Below are positions 34,218-43,562 of a stretch of 64,000 bases of DNA, piece by piece (positions within the stretch are counted from its first letter, which is position 1; each line of letters opens with the position of its first letter). Under the pieces are notes generated by a model, which was given only the letters and a program-made list of their open reading frames with translations, was not told where the DNA came from and made no database searches. The DNA comes from Bacillota bacterium (GTDB lineage Bacteria; Bacillota; Clostridia; Christensenellales; Aristaeellaceae): NCBI GenBank assembly GCA_023413135.1, contig JAEZQK010000016.1:25388-89387 (forward strand). Reading direction: 5' to 3'. The position numbers were made by a program, and so were the translations under genes.

Positions 34218-35729
34218 ATGAGCGAAGAGATAAAGCGAGCCGCAGCGGATCAAAAGGCATATGAAGGGCAGCCGTTTGAAATTGATCTGCAAATACTGCT
34301 CATTGACATCTACAAGAGCATAAAAAAGTTTTGGTGGCTTGTACTCATTTTGGGGCTGGCGGCAAGCGGTTTATATCTTTATATGTCAACAAGGAATTAC
34401 GTGCCCTATTACCTGGCAAAGGCCACCTTTACTGTTTCAACGCAAACGGCAACCAATTACGGCACCGCCGATTACAGCTTTTCCTATGACGGTTCCGTTG
34501 TAAAATTGACGGATACGTTCCCATATATCCTGAAAAGCGATATCCTGCAGCAGATTATCAAGGAGGACCTTGATACAGATTACCTGAATGGCAGCATTAA
34601 CGCGACGGGCGTGGAATTTTCAAATCTGTTTACGCTGGAAGTGACCAGCACCGACGCCAGAGACGCTTATGATATATTGCAGTCGGTAATAGATAATTAC
34701 CCAAAGGTAGCCGAGTTCATCATTGGCGATACAAGGATAAACACGCTTGCCGAGCCTACGGTTTCGGCTCAGCCAATCAACGGCATCTCCTATAAGCTTA
34801 CAATCTTCAAGGGCTTTTTGTTGGGAGCATTCTGTGGCTTTCTGATCATTGTTATGTACGCATTTTTTCGCAAAACAGTGCGCAAAGTGGATGAAATAGA
34901 GACAAAGCTTAATCAGAAAAGCCTTGGCATCATTCCTCATGTCAGATTCAAGCGGCGCAGCAGCGAGAAGCAGCAGCGCCTTGTAATTATGAACCGTTTT
35001 GTAAGCAATGCTTTTCAGGAAGCAATACGGGCTCTTAGGACACGCATTCTCAAAATCATGGATCACGGCGGCATGAAGGTTCTTCTTGTAACCAGCACAA
35101 TGCCAAATGAAGGGAAAAGCATTATTGCCCTGAACCTTGCACTGTCCATCGCCCAAAAAGGTTCCCGCGTCCTGCTTGTTGATGCGGATCTTAAACGCCA
35201 GCAAATTCAGGATCTGCTCAGTATAAAGGGCAAGCCTGTAACCTTCCTGGACGTAATGGAGGGCACTGCACCGCTCAATATAGCCGTTTTGGAAACGATA
35301 ATGAAAGATTTCAATTTTTTAGCGTGCGGATATGCCCCGGATCATTCGGTTGAAATATTATCTTCCTCAAAATTCAAATATGCCTTTGAAGCGTTAAAAA
35401 AGGAGATGGACTATATCATCATTGATTCGCCGCCTTGTGGTTTGCTCGCGGATGCGTCCGTGCTGGCAGGCATATGCGACAGCGTATTATACGTGATAAA
35501 GCAAGACTACGCCAAGATAGGAAAGATCATCGAAGGCATCCAGGGAATTGGCTACAGCGGCGTAAACATTTGCGGATGTGTGCTCAATGACGCAAAGGCA
35601 GGCTTGCAGGGTTATGGCTACGGTTATGGTTATGGTTATGGCTCTCATTATTACGGTTCCCATTATGGTTACGGCAGCTATGGCCGGTATGGAAATTACG
35701 GTGAAAAGAACAATGATATCAGCACATAA
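34218..35729 (+). CDS. Wzz-BY-kinase fusion, copy 4, with long Gly-Tyr tail
   Basis: 503 residues. The Wzz domain helices are at about 39-57 and 196-216. The kinase shows STMPNEGKSIIALNLALS, VLLVDADLKRQ and YIIIDSPP. The C-terminal 40 residues are an unusually regular run of Gly-Tyr dipeptides with about fourteen tyrosines (GYGYGYGYGYG, then SHYYGSHYGYG). This far exceeds the usual tyrosine cluster and is encoded by a short near-perfect tandem repeat (35611-35645). Many phosphorylation sites are therefore possible. Confidence 0.9.
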   Translation: MSEEIKRAAADQKAYEGQPFEIDLQILLIDIYKSIKKFWWLVLILGLAASGLYLYMSTRNYVPYYLAKATFTVSTQTATNYGTADYSFSYDGSVVKLTDTFPYILKSDILQQIIKEDLDTDYLNGSINATGVEFSNLFTLEVTSTDARDAYDILQSVIDNYPKVAEFIIGDTRINTLAEPTVSAQPINGISYKLTIFKGFLLGAFCGFLIIVMYAFFRKTVRKVDEIETKLNQKSLGIIPHVRFKRRSSEKQQRLVIMNRFVSNAFQEAIRALRTRILKIMDHGGMKVLLVTSTMPNEGKSIIALNLALSIAQKGSRVLLVDADLKRQQIQDLLSIKGKPVTFLDVMEGTAPLNIAVLETIMKDFNFLACGYAPDHSVEILSSSKFKYAFEALKKEMDYIIIDSPPCGLLADASVLAGICDSVLYVIKQDYAKIGKIIEGIQGIGYSGVNICGCVLNDAKAGLQGYGYGYGYGYGSHYYGSHYGYGSYGRYGNYGEKNNDIST

Positions 35730-35744
35730 GGAGTTGTCAAAACC

Positions 35745-37502
35745 TTGATATCCAGACTGAAAGTGGTTCAGGGAATCAGGAACGGCAAATTGAAAAGGCT
35801 GATTGAGGAATGGCTTTGGATTGGCCGGTACATGAAGCAATATAAATGGCAAATTGCGCTTTATACCTTGCTTGGGATCATCGGCATTGTGTTGGGGCTG
35901 GCCGGCAGTGTAGTATCAAAATACCTCATTGATGCTGTCACAGGGTTTAACACTGCTTCTGCAGGGTTGATCGCCATCTTGTATCTGGGAATGGGCTTTT
36001 TGGGCATTGCCATCAATGCGTTCGTCAATCGCATTTCAACCCGGATTCAAATGAAGGTTCAGCAGGAGATCCGGGCCGAGGCATTTCACCACGTCATGAT
36101 GACCGATTGGGAATCCATAGCAGATTATCACTCAGGTGACTTGCTGAATCGAACGTCAAATGACACGAGCACCGTATCTAATGCCGTACTTGGATTTGTT
36201 CCCGAGCTGATTACCAATATCATAAGGTTTGCAGGGGCGCTTTTGATCATTTTATATTTTGATCAAGTGATGGCGTTCATCGCGCTGAGCGGTGCACCTG
36301 TGGTGGTTTTAAGCTCGAAATTTCTTTTGAGCAGGATACGCGCATACCAGGTGGAATCCAAAAAAATATCCAGCGAAATCATGTCATTCAATGAAGAGGC
36401 GTTCCAAAATCTGCAGTTTGTCAAATCATTCGGACTTCTTGGCAACTTTACAGGGAAGATGCGCGCACTGCAAGAGAAAAGCTATGAGCTGAATATGCGG
36501 CACAACATGCTTACCATCGGCGCGACATCCATCATGGCGCTTCTAGGCTGGCTGATTTCCTTTGCTTGTTATGGCTGGAGCATATACCGCCTTTGGCATG
36601 GCGACATCACATACGGTACCATGACGCTTTTTCTGCAACTGGCCGGGTCTTTATCCGGATCGTTTGGATCCCTGGTCGGCATTGTGCCTCAAATACTGTC
36701 GGCCGGAACATCCGCCCGGCGGGTAATGGATATTGTTGAGCTGCCATATGAGTGCAATTGCGCGGGCGAAAATGCAAGCGCACTGAAGGACAAGGCAGAA
36801 ATGAACGGCCTTGAGATTATGATGGACGGTGTAAGCTTTACTTACAGGAATGGCCGGAGTGTACTTGCCAACGTCAATTTGCATGCAGCATCCGGTGAAA
36901 TCATTGGCTTGGTCGGCCCGTCCGGACAGGGCAAGACAACAATATTCCGCATGCTGCTCGGGCTGATAAACCCAAAACAAGGGAGCATGACGGTTTATCC
37001 GGATGGGGAACGTTCGTTAGCCCAGCCAATTGATACGAACACACGCAGCCTATTTGCGTATGTGCCACAGGGGAATATATTGTTCTCCGGTACAGTAGCC
37101 GAGAATCTGCGCCTGGGCCGACCCGATGCAACTGACAGTGAGCTCATTCATGCATTAAAGGATGCATGTATCGACGATGAAGTGCTCAGCCTTCCCGATG
37201 GGCTCTATAGCAGAATCGGTGAGCGGGGATATGGGTTTTCCGAGGGGCAAAATCAACGCATTTCGATAGCCCGCGCTCTTTTGAGTGATGCCCCCATTTT
37301 GCTTCTTGATGAAGCGACATCAGCCCTTGATTTTACCAAAGAACAATGCATTTTGCAAAACATCCACAGACATTACAAGAACAAAATAATAATCATTGCT
37401 ACTCACCGTCTAAGTATACTCAATGTATGTACACAAACATATTATGTAAATGCGCAAAATGTCTCATTAATAGAGAGGAGGCTTTCTGCATACTCTACCT
37501 GA
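35745..37502 (+). CDS. ABC exporter, fused permease and ATPase
   Basis: 585 residues. An N-terminal six-helix exporter domain (about 30-310) is followed by an ATPase domain: GLVGPSGQGKTT (about 391), AYVPQGNILF, the degenerate signature FSEGQNQRISIARALL, ILLLDEATSALD and the switch ATHRLS. No C39 peptidase domain is attached, so any leader must be removed by another protein. As the last gene of the plus-strand operon it is the best candidate to export the modified peptide, or else a lipid-linked glycan. The start is TTG with AAGGAG 11 bases upstream. Its end overlaps the convergent LCP gene by 8 bases. Confidence 0.88.
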   Translation: MISRLKVVQGIRNGKLKRLIEEWLWIGRYMKQYKWQIALYTLLGIIGIVLGLAGSVVSKYLIDAVTGFNTASAGLIAILYLGMGFLGIAINAFVNRISTRIQMKVQQEIRAEAFHHVMMTDWESIADYHSGDLLNRTSNDTSTVSNAVLGFVPELITNIIRFAGALLIILYFDQVMAFIALSGAPVVVLSSKFLLSRIRAYQVESKKISSEIMSFNEEAFQNLQFVKSFGLLGNFTGKMRALQEKSYELNMRHNMLTIGATSIMALLGWLISFACYGWSIYRLWHGDITYGTMTLFLQLAGSLSGSFGSLVGIVPQILSAGTSARRVMDIVELPYECNCAGENASALKDKAEMNGLEIMMDGVSFTYRNGRSVLANVNLHAASGEIIGLVGPSGQGKTTIFRMLLGLINPKQGSMTVYPDGERSLAQPIDTNTRSLFAYVPQGNILFSGTVAENLRLGRPDATDSELIHALKDACIDDEVLSLPDGLYSRIGERGYGFSEGQNQRISIARALLSDAPILLLDEATSALDFTKEQCILQNIHRHYKNKIIIIATHRLSILNVCTQTYYVNAQNVSLIERRLSAYST

Positions 37503-38787
37503 AATTTACATCAATTTCATTGACACTGCGGTCGGCATACCAATACCGACCGGTGCCCCATACAGGCTTTTCCATATTGAACAAGCCGGCTAATGCATCC
37601 CCCTTCTTGCGAAGCTCTTTAGACGCGCCGGTCATGCGCTTTGTATCGCTATCGGACATGGAATCAGCTGCCGTATCAAATGCATTTGCCGTCTGCTCAT
37701 AGGCCAGGTCGAACGCGGCCAGCGCCTCCTTTTGTTCGGCATTCATGGATGCTTCCCCGTATGCGCATATGCCGTCCCGCATAAGCTTTGCAATAGATAT
37801 ATACCGGACAACTGTAAACCCGTCCTCCATCAGCCATTTGGTATACGCATATGAAACATATTTCAGTTCGGGAACCTTTACGCCATAAACAGTTTGAATG
37901 ACTTCCCTGCGGTGATCCTGGTCGGTAAAGGTAAAGTTCCAATCAGCTAAAGCAGAGCGGTATTTCCCGGTGATGACATGGGATCCGATTGCATCAAAAT
38001 CAATCTGCGTGACAAGCGGAAGAAAGGTTACCATTTCGCCTACGCTCATGTTTGTAAAGAAACCATCCTCCAAGCGCTGCAGGGCAGATATGACGCTTGG
38101 CAGATGGCCCTTATCACTCATCACCTTTTGGATGATGGCCATGATCAGATCCCGCTGCCTGGATGTACGGCCGATGTCGTTGGCGTTCTCCGTAGCGTTT
38201 CGCCTGGCGCGCAAATAGTCCAGAATCCCATTGCCGTTCAAATGCTGCAGTCCCTTATGATATTTTCCGTATGTCCCTGTATAGCTCATCTCCAGCTCAA
38301 AGTTCACACCGCCGATGGCATCGCCAATGGCCGCCATCGCTTTCATATCCACGGCACAGTAATAGTCAATCTTGATGCCGCCAAGCACCCAGGCTGCCGC
38401 CTCGCATACCTTTTGGAATCCCTCTTCCGTTTTTCCGCCGCCGCAGTTGATGGCCGCGTTCAGCTTGTAAATCCCTTTGATTCCAGGGACGTAGGTAAGG
38501 GTATCCCTTGGCAAGGAAACAAGGTCGATTTTTTTCTCATCGAAGTTCACTGCAGCCACAAGAATGGCATCCGTATGATAGTCACTGCCCTTTGCCAAGG
38601 CAGCATCGCTTTTATCTATCCCAAGCAAAAGAATGTTTTTGATATTCTGATTGAGGGATATATAGGATGAAATAGGTTGAGGATCAATCAGCGGGTTATG
38701 CTGCCCCCCTGTTTGCGCAAGTGCCGGCAATATATGCACCAGCATGAAACAGAGAAGTATCACAATTACTTTTGTGAGCTTTTTCAT
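37495..38787 (-). CDS. LytR-CpsA-Psr (LCP) family protein, larger form
   Basis: 430 residues with a signal peptide (about 1-25, ending PALA before QTGG). The LCP domain has NILLLGIDKSD, DYHTDAILVAAVN, SLPRDTLTYVPG, LNAAINCGGG and DIGRTSRQRDLIMAII. A C-terminal extension of about 130 residues, rich in charged helices, follows. LCP enzymes attach polymers to the wall. The ATG at 38787 has AGAGG upstream; a TTG two codons earlier is too close to that site. It converges with the ABC exporter gene. Confidence 0.9.
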   Translation of the reverse strand: MKKLTKVIVILLCFMLVHILPALAQTGGQHNPLIDPQPISSYISLNQNIKNILLLGIDKSDAALAKGSDYHTDAILVAAVNFDEKKIDLVSLPRDTLTYVPGIKGIYKLNAAINCGGGKTEEGFQKVCEAAAWVLGGIKIDYYCAVDMKAMAAIGDAIGGVNFELEMSYTGTYGKYHKGLQHLNGNGILDYLRARRNATENANDIGRTSRQRDLIMAIIQKVMSDKGHLPSVISALQRLEDGFFTNMSVGEMVTFLPLVTQIDFDAIGSHVITGKYRSALADWNFTFTDQDHRREVIQTVYGVKVPELKYVSYAYTKWLMEDGFTVVRYISIAKLMRDGICAYGEASMNAEQKEALAAFDLAYEQTANAFDTAADSMSDSDTKRMTGASKELRKKGDALAGLFNMEKPVWGTGRYWYADRSVNEIDVNFR

Positions 38788-38838
38788 ATCCAATAAACCT
38801 CTCTAAAAATGTATTGAAGCGTTCGTAATCCGAACCGG

Positions 38839-41508
38839 TCAGCTGTCTTTCCCGCAGCAATGCTTGTACTTTTTGCCGCTGCCGCACGGGCACAGGGCAT
38901 TGCGGTTAATCTTCTCCCCGGGCGCGTTGGACGTCTGCCCTTTTGTATAGGCTTCAGGCTTGATCCCGTCCGCTTCACGCGGCCGGCCGGTGCGCATTTC
39001 ATCGGTATCCATATTGCCACGCCGCGCCGTCACCGCGGCGCCGGAACTTGGCCGGATGGGACGGGGCGGTCTGAACTTCTTAAAAAGCTCGCTGGGCGTA
39101 TACCCCCGATTGACCGGAATACGGGTATTGTTGGCCATGTTTGCATACAGCGTCATGAAGGCCTGCACATCCTCGATCTTGGCAAATGTCAGGCCCATGC
39201 GTTGCAAATCATTCATGATGTAATTCATATCGCTTTCAGCCATACAAGCGTGAAGCTGCAGCTCATCCGCAATGTCGTCGGCGCGATCCTGCTTCAGCAT
39301 CATCTGGTCACGCAAAAAATCCCGAAGTGCCATGAATTCGGCATTCTTCTCGAAATAATTGGAGTCCGCGTACCGAAGCAGCACCTGCTTGCCGGGAATA
39401 TAATAGGGCTTGCCTTCATGCCCCGCCTTCATCTCCTCGTAATCATTTTCGTCCATCGTCAGGCTTTCCTCAACGATCTCGCGGTCAAGCGGCGTGAATG
39501 GCTTCCGTATGTCCACATACAGGTCGTCTTCACCAAGAATGAAGTAGCCATGCTCCTCGTGACGGGCGATTTCGGCAAATTCAATAAAATCCTTTTCATC
39601 CACCGGCAGGTTTTGCTTGTTGTAGATTTCAAGCGCCTTGCGCAGGGGCAATATGCCATACAGATGCGCAAAGGCGTTGAAATACTGGTGCAGCAGCTGC
39701 ACAGTCTCCTTGGGCAGCCTGAGCGCCTTGTACATCTTTGCAAGCGTCTGCTGGGGATAGATTTCCGGAAAGATCTCCTGCGCCTCCTCATCATCCGGCT
39801 CACCGTACTGGGGAGGCGCGCTGCCCACGCTTCTTACAATCTGCGGGATGTCCGTAGCCTCATTTAGCATCTTGAGTACCTTGCATTGAAAGGTCCATTC
39901 ATCCCCGAAGTCAAATACATACTTGAACTGTTTCCCTGGGCCCAGTCCGGCAGCGGACAGCGCAAAACTTTTCGTAAGGCGCTTGGCCCCCTCCATGCCT
40001 TTCGAAAAATAACTGTCCGCGTTGCTCCACAAGCGGTTGTCCATGAAGAATGCATGGGCATGGTCGTCCTCAAAGCCGAAGGCATCCAGGATGGCTTTGT
40101 GCAACTCAAGCAGTGTATCGCCCGCTGAGATCCGGATGTGCCGGTAGCAGCCTGTCTCCAGCGATACACTGACTACAAAGCTTTCTTGCGAATGTTTTTT
40201 ACCCTTCTTCTGTGGGCGCGCAGCAGCCTTCCCGGAAGGCGCTGTTTTCCCGTAAGCCAAAAAGCGGTTGAGCTTGTTCATGGTCGCTACGGAGAGCACA
40301 TCATCCCGCTGCGAAAGCTCCATCAATTGTCGCTTCATTTCGTCGGGGAGATCATCCAAATCAGCCTTGTCCATCAGATCGTTCAGTGTTGCCTCTATAT
40401 CCGCATCCGGCGCTTTGCCGCTTCCTATGGTTTGTACGAGGCTCTCCTCCGCTTCGTCCAAGAAGGGCAAATCATCTTCCAACGTGACCCGAATGCCGGT
40501 CTGCTCCGCAATGCCTGAAAGCAGTGCCCGGGTGCGCTCTTCGCGGACGAGCACCTCCTCGGGGACACCGTTCTTCATCATACCCTTCACAAAGGCATCC
40601 ATCAGGTCCTTTGCGTAATCCTCCGGATCGCCTGCCATACCAAAGTGAAGCACCATGCCGTCCGCGTGGCCCACCATGAGCAGCATATAGGGGAAATACG
40701 GCGCGTTCCTGGGCTCCAGCACGTAACCGTCCTCATCCGTTTCTCCGGTTGCTGTGGGCTCGGGAAGCATAATCATCTCGCATTCCCATACGCCGCGCTT
40801 TTTTTGCTTTTTGAGCTTCATAACTGCAATGTCATCCGTAAACCTGGGCGATGGAAACACCGGCGCGGCCGGCTCCGGCAGCAGGATTCTGCCCCACTCA
40901 AACGTTCCGTCCGCCTTAGGCGAAAGGATCGGAATCTCGCGGTCAAACGGCGCACCCTCCGTAAAACCAAGTTCCTCCTTCGACGCACCGGGTTCGGGCG
41001 CATGAAACATATCCTGCTGCACGGCCGCGCCTTTCAGCTTGCGCGCCACCTCCAGCCCCGCTAAAAGCCCCTGGCGCAGATATTCCTCGTCCTGCCTGTC
41101 TTCCAGGTACCAAGGCATAAAATGCGGCCTGATTCGCTGAAACATCGGGTAAGCGTTCTTTCCCCGAAGCATCATTCCATGCGTATCGATCTCTTTAAGG
41201 TCCCGCTCCCTAAGATCCGCCTTGTTTTCAAAAGAGCACATGATGCAATTCTGGCTCATCATGCGTTCTGTGCGCTCCAGCTCACTTTGCCTCTTTTGCG
41301 CCTGCCCCAGCAGCCGGTAGGAATCCAGCCCGGCGTTTCCCATATAGACCGCCAGTGCCAGATGCTCGCCCAGCGCACCCATCACGCTGACATACCCGAT
41401 TTCACCGCCAGTCATCCGCACTGCGAATAGCTCTGTGTCGTACAGCCTTTGCCACAGTTTTGTATTTTTAAACTCCACAGCCAGATGATACAATTCCTTC
41501 TTTGGCAT
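38839..41508 (-). CDS. Large SEC-C motif protein with pRiA4b ORF-3-like domain
   Basis: 889 residues. The middle (about 440-600) has SVSLETGCYRHIRISAGDTL, DDHAHAFFMDN and FDFGDEWTFQCKVLKM, the pattern of the plasmid pRiA4b ORF-3-like family (older databases sometimes label it an IS1096 passenger protein). The C-terminus has the SEC-C zinc motif NALCPCGSGKKYKHCCG. The N-terminal 400 residues look like a family of conserved acidic proteins of unknown role. A molecular function cannot be given; SEC-C usually signals protein or nucleic-acid interaction. GGAGA lies 8 bases upstream of the start. Confidence 0.8.
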   Translation of the reverse strand: MPKKELYHLAVEFKNTKLWQRLYDTELFAVRMTGGEIGYVSVMGALGEHLALAVYMGNAGLDSYRLLGQAQKRQSELERTERMMSQNCIMCSFENKADLRERDLKEIDTHGMMLRGKNAYPMFQRIRPHFMPWYLEDRQDEEYLRQGLLAGLEVARKLKGAAVQQDMFHAPEPGASKEELGFTEGAPFDREIPILSPKADGTFEWGRILLPEPAAPVFPSPRFTDDIAVMKLKKQKKRGVWECEMIMLPEPTATGETDEDGYVLEPRNAPYFPYMLLMVGHADGMVLHFGMAGDPEDYAKDLMDAFVKGMMKNGVPEEVLVREERTRALLSGIAEQTGIRVTLEDDLPFLDEAEESLVQTIGSGKAPDADIEATLNDLMDKADLDDLPDEMKRQLMELSQRDDVLSVATMNKLNRFLAYGKTAPSGKAAARPQKKGKKHSQESFVVSVSLETGCYRHIRISAGDTLLELHKAILDAFGFEDDHAHAFFMDNRLWSNADSYFSKGMEGAKRLTKSFALSAAGLGPGKQFKYVFDFGDEWTFQCKVLKMLNEATDIPQIVRSVGSAPPQYGEPDDEEAQEIFPEIYPQQTLAKMYKALRLPKETVQLLHQYFNAFAHLYGILPLRKALEIYNKQNLPVDEKDFIEFAEIARHEEHGYFILGEDDLYVDIRKPFTPLDREIVEESLTMDENDYEEMKAGHEGKPYYIPGKQVLLRYADSNYFEKNAEFMALRDFLRDQMMLKQDRADDIADELQLHACMAESDMNYIMNDLQRMGLTFAKIEDVQAFMTLYANMANNTRIPVNRGYTPSELFKKFRPPRPIRPSSGAAVTARRGNMDTDEMRTGRPREADGIKPEAYTKGQTSNAPGEKINRNALCPCGSGKKYKHCCGKDS

Positions 41509-41655
41509 AAGCTGTCTCCATTCTTTCTGATCGCGCAGTCTTCCTATGGGAATCCATAAAGTCCCATGGGAAAATCATAACGCAACCTGCATCCCATGTC
41601 AAATGCCAGCTGTATTCGAAAGATGGGGTAAACAGTTTTACAGCGATGCCTGCGC

Positions 41656-41698
41656 ATAAAAGACCGCAAGCTTTGATGTATCAAAAGCTTGCGGTCTA
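41656..41698 (-). terminator. Terminator of the tRNA-Ala gene
   Basis: A perfect 13-base stem, GACCGCAAGCTTT with AAAGCTTGCGGTC, followed on the minus strand by TTTTAT. It is 8 bases past the CCA end of the tRNA. Confidence 0.85.
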
Positions 41699-41705
41699 TC
41701 TTCGC

Positions 41706-41781
41706 TGGTGGAGCATAGGAGACTCGAACTCCTGACCCCAACACTGCCAGTGTTGTGCGCTACCAACTGCGCTAATGCCCC
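41706..41781 (-). tRNA. tRNA-Ala (anticodon GGC)
   Basis: A 76-base cloverleaf with encoded CCA. The acceptor GGGGCAT pairs with ATGCTCC (one G-U). The D arm is GCGCAGTTGGTAGCGC. The anticodon arm CAACA-CTGGCAG-TGTTG puts GGC at 34-36. The T arm has GTTCGAGTC. It reads the alanine codon GCC. It stands alone and is followed by its own terminator. Confidence 0.95.
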
Positions 41782-41874
41782 GCGAACGAACACAATCATA
41801 ACACAAAACAAATACCTTGTAAAGAGGGAAAATTACAAACCGGGACAAGTTTTTTGGCTGAAACAATATCCGTG

Positions 41875-42942
41875 TCAAATCTCCTTTACGATCCTGCCTG
41901 TCATCTCCGCTCCTAAAATGTATTCACCGCCTGCCGCTATATCCCTGGTGCGAATGCCTTGGGCCAGCACCTTTTCCACGGCAGCCTCCACGGTCCTTGC
42001 TTCCTCCGCAAGGCCGAAAGAAAGATTCAGCATCATGGCAGCGGACAGAATGGTAGCGATAGGGTTGGCAATCCCCTGACCCGCAATGTCGGGAGCAGAG
42101 CCGTGGATAGGCTCATACATGCCCCGCGTCCCCTCTCCCAGAGAGGCGGAGGCCAAAAGGCCGATGGAGCCTGTCAATTGCGACGCCTCGTCCGACAATA
42201 TGTCGCCAAACAGGTTGCTGGTGACGATCACATCAAACTGGGCCGGATTTTGGATCAGCTGCATGGCGGCGTTGTCCACCAGCATATCGGAATAGGCCAC
42301 GTCCGGGTATTCCATTTTCAGCTCATGCATGGTCTCCCGCCAGAGCCTGGAGCTTTCCAGCACGTTGGCCTTGTCGATGCTGCACACCTTGCTTCGGCGC
42401 TTACGGGCGGCCTCAAAGGCCACGCGGCCGATGCGCAGGATTTCTCCCCGGCTGTAGATCTCCGTGTCGTAGGCGTTTTCCCCCATGTCGCCCTGCCCAC
42501 GGCCCCGGGGGCCGAAGTACATACCGCCGGTGAGTTCCCGGACGATCAACAGGTCCACGCCACGCGCCGCTATATCTGCCCGGAGGGGAGAGGCGGAGGC
42601 CAGCATGGGCATCAACTTTGCCGGACGCAGGTTGGCAAACAGGTTCAGCCCTTTGCGAATACCCAGCAGCGCCCGTTCGGGCCGAAGATGGCCCGGCAGC
42701 GTATCCCACTTGGGGCCGCCCACGGCACCCAGCAGCACGCTGTCGCTTTGCATGCATTTTTCCAGCGTTTCTTCCGGCAGGGGTACGCCAAACTTGTCCA
42801 GCGCCGCGCCGCCGGCCAGCACGGTTTCAAACCGGAAGATATGGCCGAATTTCGTTCCAACCGCCTTTAAAACCGCTACGGCCCCGTCTACAATCTCCGG
42901 CCCGATGCCGTCACCGGGCACCAATACGATGTTATATGTCAC
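41875..42942 (-). CDS. leuB: 3-isopropylmalate dehydrogenase
   Basis: 355 residues of the isocitrate/isopropylmalate dehydrogenase family: VPGDGIGPEIV at the start, GAVGGPKWDT, RELTGGMYFG (with the Arg-Glu-Leu pattern specific for LeuB), the SDMLVDNAAMQL metal site and GSAPDIAGQGIANP for NAD. It oxidises and decarboxylates 3-isopropylmalate in leucine synthesis; with CimA present it should also act on methylmalate for isoleucine. The start is GTG, overlapping the leuD stop (GTGA). It is the last gene of the ilv-leu operon. Confidence 0.96.
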   Translation of the reverse strand: MTYNIVLVPGDGIGPEIVDGAVAVLKAVGTKFGHIFRFETVLAGGAALDKFGVPLPEETLEKCMQSDSVLLGAVGGPKWDTLPGHLRPERALLGIRKGLNLFANLRPAKLMPMLASASPLRADIAARGVDLLIVRELTGGMYFGPRGRGQGDMGENAYDTEIYSRGEILRIGRVAFEAARKRRSKVCSIDKANVLESSRLWRETMHELKMEYPDVAYSDMLVDNAAMQLIQNPAQFDVIVTSNLFGDILSDEASQLTGSIGLLASASLGEGTRGMYEPIHGSAPDIAGQGIANPIATILSAAMMLNLSFGLAEEARTVEAAVEKVLAQGIRTRDIAAGGEYILGAEMTGRIVKEI

Positions 42943-43424
42943 GCGATTTCCCCTCCCGCCATGGCATTCATCAGCCCGCCCGCCTCGATGATCTTTTGCA
43001 AAAAGGCAGGGAAGGGCGGGAAGGAATATGTATCCCCTGTGGTTTTGTTGAGAATGATGCCCTTGGCAAGGTCTACATCCAGCGTATCACCATTGTGGAA
43101 ATCCCCATCGCAGACAATGATGGGCAAGCCAATGTTGATGGCGTTACGGTAGAAGATGCGGGCAAATCTTTTGGCGATCACGCAGGAGATGCCCGCCGTT
43201 TTGATGGCAAGCGGCGCATGCTCCCGGGAGGACCCGCAGCCAAAGTTCCGCCCCGCGGCGATGACGTCGCCGGGCTTCACCTTTTTCAAAAAGTCAGGAT
43301 CGATATCCTCCATGCAGTGGGCAGCCAGCTCCTTGGGGTCGGAGGTGTTCAGGTAGCGGGCGGGGATGATGACATCGGTATCCACGTTATCGCCGTAGCA
43401 AAGGGCGTTGCCATTGAGTTGCAT
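42939..43424 (-). CDS. leuD: 3-isopropylmalate dehydratase, small subunit
   Basis: 161 residues with DNVDTDVIIPARYL and GRNFGCGSSREHAP, the swivelling-domain motifs of the short LeuD found with the homoaconitase-like LeuC of Clostridia and archaea. It partners LeuC to isomerise 2- to 3-isopropylmalate (and citramalate). AAAGGAGC lies upstream of the ATG. It is separated from leuC by 272 bases that contain an inverted pair of C repeats, and it overlaps leuB. Confidence 0.95.
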   Translation of the reverse strand: MQLNGNALCYGDNVDTDVIIPARYLNTSDPKELAAHCMEDIDPDFLKKVKPGDVIAAGRNFGCGSSREHAPLAIKTAGISCVIAKRFARIFYRNAINIGLPIIVCDGDFHNGDTLDVDLAKGIILNKTTGDTYSFPPFPAFLQKIIEAGGLMNAMAGGEIA

Positions 43425-43484
43425 ACTGTTGCTCCTTTCTGGGTCTCAAGCATATCCAAGCCACATAGGGGACCAACTGCGGCC

Positions 43485-43535
43485 CAAGGCTTCCCCTTGA
43501 GGGGAAGCTGTCGACGAAGTCGACTGATGAGGTGT
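43485..43535 (-). repeat. Repeat family C, copy 4 (inverted)
   Basis: A C repeat in reverse orientation: on the minus strand AACACCTCATCAGTCGAC, stem GTCGAC-TTC-GTCGAC, then CTTCCCC/GGGGAAG. It faces copy 5 across 27 bases. Confidence 0.85.
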
Positions 43536-43562
43536 TAGTGGCTTAACAAATATTCGCAGCAT

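Noticed and set aside
38839..41508. Insertion-sequence passenger gene
   Set aside because: No transposase, inverted ends or target duplication were seen around it; the label only reflects database naming of the domain.
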